From positions 1 through 31,193 of the forward strand of contig SLFV01000544.1 of assembly GCA_007124075.1 (NCBI GenBank): a DNA stretch of 31,193 nt. The letters run 5' to 3'. Origin of the DNA: Roseimaritima sp. Its GTDB lineage: Bacteria; Planctomycetota; Planctomycetia; Pirellulales; Pirellulaceae. Made by a program: the position numbers and the translations under genes. Below the pieces are notes generated by a model. It was not told the origin of the DNA. It was given only the letters and a program-made list of their open reading frames with translations, and ran no database searches. Each line of letters starts with the position of its first letter. Within the stretch, counting starts at the first letter, position 1. Shown piece by piece: positions 15,798 through 23,800 of the stretch.

Positions 15798-16721
15798 TCA
15801 GCCCGCCTTGGAGGTTGAATGCGGATAGGCACCTGGAGCCTTGGGGGCTGGCAGCGAGATTTCGATGCCTTGCGTGGCCGATTCTCCCTGCCTGATTTCT
15901 CTCTGGTCAGCGGCGAATTCGGAGGCGATCGCTTCAAGATAGCCTTGAATCGTGTGGTCGCTAAGGTAGTCCAGTTTTCCCGCTCGCAGTGACATGAAAA
16001 AGCCACGCCAGCGGTCGATCCGTCGGGCGACCCCTGATAGCTTTCGGATTCGACTGAGACTATCCAAATAGATTTCCCGACCGTTGTGGCGGTAGCCCAT
16101 CCAGGTAGGCGGAAGACGAGTCACAATGTCGTTGTTGTGAACCCAGCGATAATGATCAATATTGACGTAATTGACGTAGGCTCGATCACCGACCCGCGGA
16201 CTACCAAAGGTTACCAACGCTTCGGGGTTGGATGGGATGTGGGACAGGAAGCAGCGTCCGGCGCAAATGGTGGCCATTGCACCGCCCAGCGAATGACCGC
16301 AAAGCCAAAGCGGCAGGTCATTATCCATCAACACGGTCTCCAGTTCCGGCCACAGATCGTCAACTTCACGCTTGAAACCGCGGTGGACTCGACCTGCGAT
16401 TTCTGCCAGCACGGTGCCGACGCGAACATTGGCGTCGATATCGTTCCAGTCGTTCAATTCCGTGCCGCGGCACGTGACCACACAATCATGCTGGTTGCAA
16501 AAACGGTAGGCCTGCGCTCCGTTACGATCGAAGAACTGGGTTTCTGAGAAACCCACTTGCGCCGCGGCATGGGCCGCTTCGGGTGGGGAAAAATAGGCAA
16601 TCATCGATAATTCAGCGAAGATTAGGGAACGCTGAAGAAAGGATGCCTCAGACAAAGGGCCCGCGAGCGACGAGTGGATCGTCAGCGGACGATCGTCACG
16701 ATCTTTGATCAGTTTTCTCAT
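15798..16721 (-). CDS. Class 3 lipase-family alpha/beta hydrolase
   Basis: The protein has 307 residues from the ATG at 16721; an in-frame TTG at 16736 would add five residues. The lipase-3 signature is clear: VVTCRGTE (oxyanion strand), LWLCGHSLGGAMA with nucleophile Ser144, VTFGSPRVGDRAYVNYV, HNNDIVTRLPP with Asp198, and SDHTIQGY with His256. No signal peptide is seen, so it is probably cytoplasmic or exported by another route. A Pro/Ala-rich tail follows the domain. The gene begins 24 bases after the stop of the metallopeptidase and is probably in the same operon. Substrate (lipid or other ester) is unknown. Confidence 0.85.
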   Translation of the reverse strand: MRKLIKDRDDRPLTIHSSLAGPLSEASFLQRSLIFAELSMIAYFSPPEAAHAAAQVGFSETQFFDRNGAQAYRFCNQHDCVVTCRGTELNDWNDIDANVRVGTVLAEIAGRVHRGFKREVDDLWPELETVLMDNDLPLWLCGHSLGGAMATICAGRCFLSHIPSNPEALVTFGSPRVGDRAYVNYVNIDHYRWVHNNDIVTRLPPTWMGYRHNGREIYLDSLSRIRKLSGVARRIDRWRGFFMSLRAGKLDYLSDHTIQGYLEAIASEFAADQREIRQGESATQGIEISLPAPKAPGAYPHSTSKAG

Positions 16722-16745
16722 TTGTCGATTCGTCAAAGAAGGAGA

Positions 16746-17543
16746 TTAACGAAAGTGTTTTATGAACCGCTGCGGATGACCAGGTAGATCCGTTGCCACA
16801 CGCCGGGCAAATGACCCCGGCGGCGAATGGACCTGCAGGTCTCGCAGGAATTCTTGCAAGACGGCACGCGACTGATCGCTTTCGTGCAAGAAAAAATGGA
16901 CCCAAGCCCACGCCTGTCGGTATTGCGGATTACCCATTTCATCAATGCCACCGATCGCTTCCAGTTTGTGGATGCTGGGGGCTTTGCCAACTAAGGCTGC
17001 CATGCGGACATACGAATGGTGCGGATTTCCGTTACGACGCTGTGCAGCCGGGATTTCAAAATATTCGGCTAGCCCCTCGTCTAGCCAAAGCGGAACATAG
17101 GGTAATGAAGCATGTAATAAAGCATGGGTTGCTTCGTGACGGAGGTCGATTTCCAAACGTTGGCTTTCAAATGCAAACACCATCCCGGGACCTCGCCGCT
17201 TAATAAACAGGGCTTGCCGACTGGGCAAGTCAGGAAAATGCGTCCGCAGGTACATCCGATAATCGTTTTGCTTGCCAAAGAGAATCAGATGAATCGGCTC
17301 CTCGGAGATCTTAATCCCCAGCGTCTCGCTCAGTTCCCGTGGCAAACTTTCCAGTTGGCGAAAAAAGCCAATCCGTGCGGAAAAATCGTAATCCGCATGG
17401 ATGTGAAAAAAGCCAACACGCGCTTCATGCGGCCAACGAGCTACTGCGGGTGGCTTGGATTGACCATTGACCTGCATCGACCAGCATGCGGTGGTGCCGC
17501 AGCAGCACCACGCAACCACCAACAGGAGCGCGCGAACCATCAT
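16746..17543 (-). CDS. Exported HExxH metallopeptidase-like protein (DUF1570-like gluzincin)
   Basis: The protein has 265 residues. The ATG at 17543 overlaps the upstream TGA (ATGA) and GGAGG lies at 17558-17562 inside the upstream gene; a TTG at 17564 is the longer alternative. A signal peptide covers about residues 1-24 and contains a run of three Cys. LRHEATHALLH (His136, His140) gives the HExxH zinc site, and PLWLDEGLAEYFE (Glu156/Glu160) gives the third ligand in gluzincin spacing. Many planctomycete proteins of this type are annotated DUF1570. It probably acts outside the cytoplasm. Translational coupling to the PHP phosphatase suggests a shared process at the cell surface, which is inference. 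Confidence 0.75.
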   Translation of the reverse strand: MMVRALLLVVAWCCCGTTACWSMQVNGQSKPPAVARWPHEARVGFFHIHADYDFSARIGFFRQLESLPRELSETLGIKISEEPIHLILFGKQNDYRMYLRTHFPDLPSRQALFIKRRGPGMVFAFESQRLEIDLRHEATHALLHASLPYVPLWLDEGLAEYFEIPAAQRRNGNPHHSYVRMAALVGKAPSIHKLEAIGGIDEMGNPQYRQAWAWVHFFLHESDQSRAVLQEFLRDLQVHSPPGSFARRVATDLPGHPQRFIKHFR

Positions 17544-18364
17544 GCTACTTGTCTTTGCCTCCAACGCTGTACCGCACGTTCAAACCAGTGCGAGGTGGCT
17601 TGGACCGACGGCAATTTCGCAATATCGCGTCCTTCCGCGACCGCACGAGGATTTTGGCAACACATCGCATCGGCCAACGGGCGGCCAACCATCTGACAGG
17701 CCAGTTCGTGCGCGGGCCGCAAGCGTGGCGGGCGTTTGCGGGAACCGTGCGAATCGGTCGCGATGAAGTGACACCATCCGTTGGCAACGATATGACGCGC
17801 CATCTGCTCGGGTTCCGGCCCAAAATCGCCACATAGACTTGCGGCCGTAACTTGCATCAAACAACCCGCTTGCACCAACTGGGGAATCACTTGCGGTTGT
17901 CGCAGGATGCCTTGATTACGTTCCGGATGGCTTAGAATGCTCACCAAGCCAGCGTCTGCCAACTGCTGCAGAAGGAGATCCAATGGGTAATACAATTCGT
18001 GCGGTAATTCCAGCAGCACGTGCCGACGTTGATCTGCCAAAGTGAGGCAGTCGCCACTTCGCAAGCGTGGCAACATATCTTCGTCGATTCGCACATCCGC
18101 GCCCGCAAGCACTTGCAGCGCGACCTGATTGGCGTCCAACCATTGTTGTAGCTGCGCGGTGCGGTTGCGGACCGTCTCTCCGCGAGTCCCCCCATAGACC
18201 CCAAGTTGATGCGGTGTAACCACCACCGTATCAATGCCATCGGCGACCATCTGGTGCGCCATCTGCAAGGATTCTTCCCAGCTCTGCGAGCCGTCGTCAA
18301 TCCCTGGTAGCAAATGACAATGGATATCGACAAAACCTTGCTGGGGGGTCGTTGAAAGCGTCAT
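17540..18364 (-). CDS. PHP-domain tyrosine-protein phosphatase, CpsB/YwqE-like
   Basis: The protein has 274 residues from the ATG at 18364, with AAGGGA eight bases upstream. Metal-binding PHP motifs appear in order: DIHCHLLPGIDDGS (Asp13, His15, His17), VVVTPHQ, GADVRID, LELP, SILSHPERN and ATDSHGS. This is the CpsB/CapC/YwqE pattern of manganese-dependent phosphatases that control bacterial tyrosine kinases in capsule or exopolysaccharide export. The family usually has about 250 residues, so it is full length. No tyrosine kinase or glycan gene is present in the window. The TGA overlaps the start of the HEATH metallopeptidase. Confidence 0.85.
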   Translation of the reverse strand: MTLSTTPQQGFVDIHCHLLPGIDDGSQSWEESLQMAHQMVADGIDTVVVTPHQLGVYGGTRGETVRNRTAQLQQWLDANQVALQVLAGADVRIDEDMLPRLRSGDCLTLADQRRHVLLELPHELYYPLDLLLQQLADAGLVSILSHPERNQGILRQPQVIPQLVQAGCLMQVTAASLCGDFGPEPEQMARHIVANGWCHFIATDSHGSRKRPPRLRPAHELACQMVGRPLADAMCCQNPRAVAEGRDIAKLPSVQATSHWFERAVQRWRQRQVA

Positions 18365-18479
18365 TGCATAGGTCCCTTAACCGCGGGCGGGGGAATCGTC
18401 TGTCCGCGACATAGTTATCGTCGACGTATTGATAGATTTGCGTCCGCACAATGCTGAAGCCTTGGTGCACCAATTGGCT

Positions 18480-19130
18480 TTACAACAGATCGGCATCCAA
18501 AGCCACTGTGTCGCGGAAATCGTACTTGTGAAAATATCTGGCAATCACCTCGCTTAACCGATGCAGAAAGACGCGTCGGAATCGAGCCTCCGTGGTTTCG
18601 CTGGTGTATTGGCCCCCGGTGACCGGATACGCGTAATCGTCCAAATGGCGTCGAAATTCCCGATGCCCACTGCTGACATCGTATACCGTTGTCGTCACAC
18701 TGACCTGCCCACGGTAAAGCGTCGCGCCGTCGCGAAGTCGCAAGTCGGCCAACTCAATCGCAATGACTTTGTCTGCCTTCACGCCTCGCCCAACCGCAAC
18801 ATAGTTCAGTTTGTCCCAGCCGTGATTGTCGCGCCAATCATCAACCTCCTCCTCGCGGACAAGCTTAATACCGTCGACTTTGGCCTGTAAAATTTGACTG
18901 ACCTCCCGACTGACCATCTTGGCCGCAATATCATCGGTGTATTGGCTGCTGTCCGTGACAGTGATGACTGCGACACGCTTTTTTTTCAAACCGTCAAACT
19001 CCGCAGGAACCAAATCCTGGCCGGAACTGTACAGGAGTTGTGCTATCAGACCGACGCAGCCCGTCTGAGTGACGGCGGTTAAGATCAGCACTAGCACAAT
19101 CTTCAGTCGATTTTCCCTCACCCAATGCAT
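18480..19130 (-). CDS. Putative lipoprotein of unknown function
   Basis: The protein has 216 residues from the ATG at 19130, with AAAGGA six bases upstream. A basic N-terminus, a hydrophobic stretch and TQTGC (Cys25) suggest a lipoprotein signal. The mature part contains a KKKRVAVITVTDSS strand reminiscent of outer-membrane or CsgG/LptE-type accessory folds, and a YRGQVSVTTTVYDV strand, but I do not recognise a named family. After the TAA at 18482-18480 the same frame stays open and coding-like for about 60 codons (see findings), so the protein may be truncated by a nonsense mutation. It lies 115 bases upstream of the PHP gene on the same strand. Confidence 0.7.
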   Translation of the reverse strand: MHWVRENRLKIVLVLILTAVTQTGCVGLIAQLLYSSGQDLVPAEFDGLKKKRVAVITVTDSSQYTDDIAAKMVSREVSQILQAKVDGIKLVREEEVDDWRDNHGWDKLNYVAVGRGVKADKVIAIELADLRLRDGATLYRGQVSVTTTVYDVSSGHREFRRHLDDYAYPVTGGQYTSETTEARFRRVFLHRLSEVIARYFHKYDFRDTVALDADLL

Positions 19131-19181
19131 CGCGAATCCTTTCGCACAGCTCGCGCAGACGTTTTTTACAGCTACGCCTTG

Positions 19182-19736
19182 CTATCCGAAAAATCGCATC
19201 GCCCAGTCAATCCCGGTTACGAATAAACCTGCGACCAAAGCCAGTGCCAGTGCGGCGACCGACCACTGTGGGGCGGACTGCCCACGGTAGGAAAGCCAGC
19301 CCAAACAGGGAGCGACAACGGCCGCGATTAGTGCAAACACAAATCCACCAGCATTGACAAGGAAGCTTTCGCCCCATTGCAACTTCGTAAAGTAGGCCCA
19401 CGAGGTCGTCATGCCGCACGCTGGACATCGCCCCCCCCAAACGACCATCGCAGTACATGGGGGAAGCCCTAATTGCTGGTGCGTGCCATACCCTTGACTA
19501 TTGGGCTGTAACTGATAAGCGGTCAATAGCAGGCCGATCAGAACCATGCAGGAACCTGCCCACACGAGTCGCTGAAAAACACCCACGGATTGCTCCGGCG
19601 GATTCGAAGGGGATCTGATGTCAGGCAGCAAGGTTGTTTTAATTTCGTCGGAGCCAGGGATAGATGCAAATTGACTTAGCAACGCGAGATCGAGGCCTAA
19701 TTTTAACGGCTTCCCAGTACGTTTCCGTCCCCCCAC
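19182..19736 (-). CDS. DUF2752-family membrane protein
   Basis: The protein has 184 residues if it starts at the GTG at 19736. No ATG exists in frame until residue 64, so the true start is uncertain. The DUF2752 signature GGRCPACGMTTSWAYFTKLQ is present, followed by FLVNAGGFVFALIA. Three to four hydrophobic segments are visible. The CPxCG motif could bind metal or form a disulfide. Function of the family is unknown. It is divergent from the zinc-ribbon membrane protein at 19870 and lies 51 bases upstream of the lipoprotein gene on the same strand. Confidence 0.75.
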   Translation of the reverse strand: MGGRKRTGKPLKLGLDLALLSQFASIPGSDEIKTTLLPDIRSPSNPPEQSVGVFQRLVWAGSCMVLIGLLLTAYQLQPNSQGYGTHQQLGLPPCTAMVVWGGRCPACGMTTSWAYFTKLQWGESFLVNAGGFVFALIAAVVAPCLGWLSYRGQSAPQWSVAALALALVAGLFVTGIDWAMRFFG

Positions 19737-19869
19737 GTTTCTGCCAGCAAACTATACTTTGGGCATTCCTCGAATCAGCCAAAAGTTTTCTGTCTGAAAT
19801 GGCGCGGCCTGTCCAGCCGTTGATGATGATTCTGCACCGAACCGTTTTTACCTGCGATTCTACATTCCA

Positions 19870-20766
19870 ATGCCGATAGCTTTACGTTGCTCCAAGTGCT
19901 CCAAAACGCTGAAAGTTCCTGATTCAGCTAGCGGGAAACAGGTTAAATGCCCAGGATGCCAAGCCCTGTTGACAGTACCAAAAGCAAAATCCGGGCAGCC
20001 CAGCAGTCGCGCAAACGCGGCTGGTCCAGCACCGGGTGCCCGTTCAGTGAAGCGCCCCCAACCTGCGGCATCCACGGCCGATCCACCGCCGCGAAATCAG
20101 ACCAAGGCACCCGTTTTTTCACCGTTCGCGTTCGAAAAAAAAGTTGATGATAGCCTGCTGACGGACAGTGATTTTGCGGCGGACAACCCGCTGGTCCGCC
20201 GAGGCCCCAGCGGTCCGGAAATCCCACAATCAAATAGCCCTAAGAAACGATCGGCTGCTTTTTACAAAACGCCAGCAACTTTTGGAATCGTTGCCGTTTC
20301 CCTGAATTCCCTGCTGGCTGTCGGGCTATCGGTGCTTGGAATCATTTCGATCGTCGGCGTCACCCGCGAGTCTCCTCCGGACATGAACAGTAAAGTCGCC
20401 ATAATGATTGTGGTGCTGGCACTCTTCGCATTCTTCACGTTGGCCGGCAGCGTGCATGCGATCTTGGCGTGTTGGAAATTGATGCAGCGGTCCAGCCGTA
20501 AGGCAGCAACCTATGCAGTCGGTGAACTACTACTAAACCCGGTAGCTTTCGCGGGCCTGCTGTACTTCTTTGACTTCAGCGTAACCGCGATGATCGCGAT
20601 CGGTGTAGTGACAGCACTGTGGAATTTACCGGCTGGAATCTGGATCGCGATCGTGTTAAGCGGCAAACAGGCAAAGATTGACTTTGACGAAGTTGACCAA
20701 GATGACTTGGATGCATTAGCGGCTGAATTGCAGCGACGTGCATCTTTGAAAGAAGGTGGCCATTAG
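19870..20766 (+). CDS. Zinc-ribbon membrane protein of unknown function
   Basis: The protein has 298 residues from the ATG at 19870. The N-terminal 35 residues form a zinc ribbon (LRCSKCSKTLKVPDSASGKQ followed by VKCPGCQALL), a module very common at the start of planctomycete proteins. A long Pro/Ala/Ser-rich disordered linker (about 40-130) follows, then four hydrophobic helices (about 137-280) and an acidic C-terminal tail (DFDEVDQDDLDALAAELQRR). The ribbon and linker should be cytoplasmic. No enzymatic motif is seen. It ends 11 bases from a convergent gene. Confidence 0.75.
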   Translation: MPIALRCSKCSKTLKVPDSASGKQVKCPGCQALLTVPKAKSGQPSSRANAAGPAPGARSVKRPQPAASTADPPPRNQTKAPVFSPFAFEKKVDDSLLTDSDFAADNPLVRRGPSGPEIPQSNSPKKRSAAFYKTPATFGIVAVSLNSLLAVGLSVLGIISIVGVTRESPPDMNSKVAIMIVVLALFAFFTLAGSVHAILACWKLMQRSSRKAATYAVGELLLNPVAFAGLLYFFDFSVTAMIAIGVVTALWNLPAGIWIAIVLSGKQAKIDFDEVDQDDLDALAAELQRRASLKEGGH

Positions 20767-20777
20767 CGGTTGGATGG

Positions 20778-21401
20778 CTAACCTGTGGTGGTCAACTGAA
20801 TCAGACGAATGCGAGGCACATTCGCTGCAACTGTCGGAAACGCTCGATCAACCACACCACGGCTGGCAAGTTCGGACCAAGCTTGCTGTTTGGCCACCGA
20901 ACAGGACTTCAGCAGGACCAGTTCCGTGGCTCGGGTCAGTTGTGCCAAGGCCGCCGCAATGGTGTCGGTGGTTGTATCCCAATTCTCCGGCAATCGCAGC
21001 TCGCCCTGGGGATGATAAAACGCGTCGACTGCCAACAAGAAATTGCCTTGAACATCGCCCCAGCCTCGGTGCTGGACAAATTCGCCGGTGGTCACAATCT
21101 GCCGCCAACTGGGCAGCAATTCCGCCGCGATCTGAAAGGTTGCGTGCAACAAACGTACGCACCGCCAGTGCATTGCTGCGGTATCCAACGGATGAACGCC
21201 AGACAGTTCACGCATGGCGTTGATCATTTCGCCTCCACCGACAATCAGTAAATTAACCGCGACACCCGGCTGTTCGGCCAGCCACCCCTCAAGCTGCGTG
21301 GGCCAGCCAGATTGTCGCAGCAGACTGCCCCCAAGTTTGAGCACGCGAATCGGATTGGAATGGTCCACAAAATCGCGATCCGTGATGGTTTGCAAATTCA
21401 T
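20778..21401 (-). CDS. Amino-acid-kinase-fold protein (possibly MfnE-like)
   Basis: The protein has 207 residues. I chose the ATG at 21401 because GGGAGA lies six bases upstream and the start overlaps the acpS stop (ATGA). The fold is indicated by VLKLGGSLL at the N-terminus (phosphate-binding lysine), NLLIVGGGEMINAMREL, and TDTIAAALAQLTRATELVLL followed by KS. At about 200 residues it is shorter than aspartate or glutamate kinases. It resembles the small kinases (MfnE type, aminomethylfuran-phosphate kinase) of methanofuran synthesis in methanogens and in bacteria with tetrahydromethanopterin C1 pathways. Some planctomycetes carry those pathways, so this role is plausible but unproven; a generic AAK protein is the safe call. 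Confidence 0.7.
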   Translation of the reverse strand: MNLQTITDRDFVDHSNPIRVLKLGGSLLRQSGWPTQLEGWLAEQPGVAVNLLIVGGGEMINAMRELSGVHPLDTAAMHWRCVRLLHATFQIAAELLPSWRQIVTTGEFVQHRGWGDVQGNFLLAVDAFYHPQGELRLPENWDTTTDTIAAALAQLTRATELVLLKSCSVAKQQAWSELASRGVVDRAFPTVAANVPRIRLIQLTTTG

Positions 21402-21790
21402 CCTGAATCTCCCAACAACGATATTGCGGTTGCGGTCGCATAACTGCGGCAGTGCGCCAGGGTCAGCAAGATTTCCGCAATTCCAATCGCGTCCGCGCAC
21501 TGCTTGGCTTGTCCCGCCAATGCCACCCGCGGTTCGCCCTCGCTGTCAACAATCACCTCCATATCGGTCCATTGAACTCCCTGCAACTGTTTGCTGGTGA
21601 GGCACTTTAAAATCGCTTCCTTGGCTGCCCAGCGAGCCGCGTACAAATGATTCGGGGTTCCCCGGTCCGAACAATACTGAATTTCTTGCTGGGTGTAGAC
21701 TCGCCGCAAAAACTGTTCACCGTGCTGGGAAATCATGTTGGCTATTCGAACGCATTCCACAATGTGGGAGCCAAGTCGATGAATGGTCAT
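21398..21790 (-). CDS. acpS: Holo-[acyl-carrier-protein] synthase (4'-phosphopantetheinyl transferase)
   Basis: The protein has 130 residues, the normal AcpS length, from the ATG at 21790 with AGG six bases upstream. The enzyme moves phosphopantetheine from CoA to a serine of acyl carrier protein. Motifs are GSHIVECVRI near the N-terminus, VYTQQEIQYC, and ARWAAKEAILKCL with Glu58 as the Mg2+ ligand; the C-terminal LTLAHCRSYATATAI fits 'iSHt...A.A'. The N-terminal Mg2+ ligand, usually Asp in 'GxDIvei.Ri', is His9 here. It is translationally coupled to the amino-acid-kinase gene. Confidence 0.83.
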   Translation of the reverse strand: MTIHRLGSHIVECVRIANMISQHGEQFLRRVYTQQEIQYCSDRGTPNHLYAARWAAKEAILKCLTSKQLQGVQWTDMEVIVDSEGEPRVALAGQAKQCADAIGIAEILLTLAHCRSYATATAISLLGDSG

Positions 21791-22117
21791 CTGTGACCTG
21801 AAGGGAAAAGTGGTGCAGATAAAAAGGGAAAGCGAGGTGGATTCAGACGAGCCGCGATTAAATCAAACTTGCGGATTTCCTCGCCGGGAATGCTGCCTGC
21901 ATGGACTGGCAAAGGCCTCCCAGGGCTATTCGGTCCTGCCCCCTCATTCGGGATCGCCCCGCCGAAGCGGCGATTTCCAAAAACCACCTCAAGCCAGTTT
22001 TTTGTGCTAAAATGTGGCTCTTCAGTGTAACGAAAATGGATCACGCCGTGACATTCGATCCACTGAAAACTACCTAGTGCTACCTTTTTAATCTTACTGC
22101 TGGAGAACTGCCTAGCC
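21791..22117. other. Divergent intergenic region between acpS and the Gfo/Idh gene
   Basis: This 327-base stretch separates two divergent transcription units and should hold both promoters. A TAAAAT hexamer at 22008-22013 could be a -10 box for the rightward gene, but no matching -35 is seen. GGAGAA at 22102-22107 is a ribosome binding site ten bases before the ATG at 22118. Short open frames on both strands show no recognisable protein. Confidence 0.4.
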
Positions 22118-23632
22118 ATGACTTACGCTTCCAAACTAAATCGCCGTCACTTCCTGATGGCATCCACCGCAGCTTCTGCGATTGCCGTCAACCCGCGGCT
22201 GGCGCTTAGCCAGTCGGCCAATGAACAGATGAGTGTTGCGGTCATCGGTGTTGGTGGTCGTGGCGGTGACCACATCAATGGTTTTCTAAAAAACTCCAAA
22301 ACTCGCATCGCCTACCTGGTTGACATCGATCCAGCAGCCGCTGCGAAACGCGCCGATCATGTCGAAAGCCAACAGGGCATGCGTCCCGAAATCGTCTCCG
22401 ATATGCGACGCGTGTTTGATGACAAATCGGTCGATGCGATCAGCACTGCCACCCCCAACCACTGGCACGCTTTGACTGGTGTTTGGGCCATGCAAGCTGG
22501 CAAAGACGCGTATATTGAGAAACCGATTTCGCATAATGTCGCCGAAGGTCGCGCCTTGGTGGAAGCCGCTAAGAAGTACAATCGAATCTGCCAGGTTGGC
22601 ACGCAGTGCCGCAGCCAAAAGGCGCTGATCGACGCAATGCAGTGGCTGCACGAAGGCGGCATTGGCGAGGTCAATTTTGCGCGGGGTTTGTGCTACAAAC
22701 GCCGCAAATCCATTGGCGCTTTGGGGGATTACCCAGTCCCAAGTGATGTCGACTTTGACCTTTGGAGCGGCCCTGCGAAGTTCACCACCCCGAGGCTAAC
22801 GCGGCAACGCTTCCACTATGACTGGCATTGGCAGCGACTATATGGCAACGGCGATTTGGGGAATCAAGGCCCTCACCAAACCGACATTGCTCGGTGGGGA
22901 CTGGGCCTGGAACGTCACCCACAACGGATCCTCTCTTACGGTGGACGGCTGGGTTACCAAACCGAACGGAAAGACCCACGATACGTCGATGCTGGCGACA
23001 CCGCCAATACCGAGGTGTCTATTTATGATTACGGCGATAAGTGCATCGTTTTCGAGACCCGTGGTCTTGATGTCGACCACTCGGCTGACAAAGAATTGCA
23101 CACGCTGTTCAAGAGTGATCGTGGCGGCAAGGTAGGCGTCGTGTTTTACGGCAGCGATGGCTATTTGGCGCAGGTCAATTACACGACCTGCATCGCCTAC
23201 GACAAGCAAATGAATGAGATTAAACGCTTTGGAGGCGGAGCGGATCATTACTCGAATTTCATTGACGCTTGCTTCTCGCGTAACAGTTCCAGTCTTTCCT
23301 CCGATGCAATGTGCGGACATTTGTCCGCCGCCATTAGCCACCTGGGCAATATTTCGTACTACATGGGCGAAAACAACCATGCAACGCCTGAGGAAATTCA
23401 AGCGGCACTTGCTTCCATTCCTAGCTTAGATGACGATGCGGCCACGCTGAAACGGACCGTGCAGCATCTGGTTGACAACGGGGTGGACTTGAAGCAAACC
23501 CCACTGTCGCTTGGTCTGTTACTGGAGTTCGATCCAGAACGAGAAGTCTTCACAAACAATGAAGCAGCGAACGCATGGCTGACCAGGGAATATCGTGCTG
23601 GATTTGTATGTCCAACGGGGGACAAAGTCTAA
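22118..23632 (+). CDS. Tat-exported Gfo/Idh/MocA-family oxidoreductase
   Basis: The protein has 504 residues; the ATG at 22118 has GGAGAA ten bases upstream. The Tat signal is NRRHFLMAS (Arg9-Arg10) followed by an Ala-rich hydrophobic stretch. The Rossmann motif AVIGVGGRGGDH binds NAD(P), and DAISTATPNHWHAL plus AYIEKPISHNVAEG carry the family EKP lysine. The C-terminal domain has the substrate-side GNGDLGNQGPHQTDIARW. In planctomycetes such exported dehydrogenases are numerous and are linked to sugar or cyclitol oxidation; the substrate is unknown here. It is convergent with the DUF1501 gene, with a long inverted repeat between them. Confidence 0.88.
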   Translation: MTYASKLNRRHFLMASTAASAIAVNPRLALSQSANEQMSVAVIGVGGRGGDHINGFLKNSKTRIAYLVDIDPAAAAKRADHVESQQGMRPEIVSDMRRVFDDKSVDAISTATPNHWHALTGVWAMQAGKDAYIEKPISHNVAEGRALVEAAKKYNRICQVGTQCRSQKALIDAMQWLHEGGIGEVNFARGLCYKRRKSIGALGDYPVPSDVDFDLWSGPAKFTTPRLTRQRFHYDWHWQRLYGNGDLGNQGPHQTDIARWGLGLERHPQRILSYGGRLGYQTERKDPRYVDAGDTANTEVSIYDYGDKCIVFETRGLDVDHSADKELHTLFKSDRGGKVGVVFYGSDGYLAQVNYTTCIAYDKQMNEIKRFGGGADHYSNFIDACFSRNSSSLSSDAMCGHLSAAISHLGNISYYMGENNHATPEEIQAALASIPSLDDDAATLKRTVQHLVDNGVDLKQTPLSLGLLLEFDPEREVFTNNEAANAWLTREYRAGFVCPTGDKV

Positions 23633-23675
23633 CGCGATCCGAATTACTGACGACACTCCAGAACGATTTTGCACT

Positions 23676-23757
23676 AGGGCCGGACCAAATGAGTCGGCGG
23701 AATGACAATGACCACAGAGGTGGCGTATCTCGCGCTGCGATGGATTTGTCCGGCCCT
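23676..23757. repeat. Long imperfect inverted repeat between convergent genes
   Basis: AGGGCCGGAC, one unpaired C and AAAT (23676-23690) pair with ATTT and GTCCGGCCCT (23744-23757). This gives 14 base pairs with one bulge and a 53-base loop, followed by TTT at 23758-23760. It sits between the end of the Gfo/Idh gene and the end of the convergent DUF1501 gene. It may act as a bidirectional transcription terminator or mRNA-end stabiliser; the large loop makes a classic intrinsic terminator less likely. Confidence 0.45.
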
Positions 23758-23800
23758 TTTGGCATGGTGCTCAACTGCCGAAGTGCGCAGGCAGTTGTGT

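Noticed and set aside
21787..22119. 110-codon minus-strand open frame in the acpS/Gfo-Idh intergenic region
   Set aside because: No family resemblance; it fills a divergent promoter region and would overlap the acpS start.
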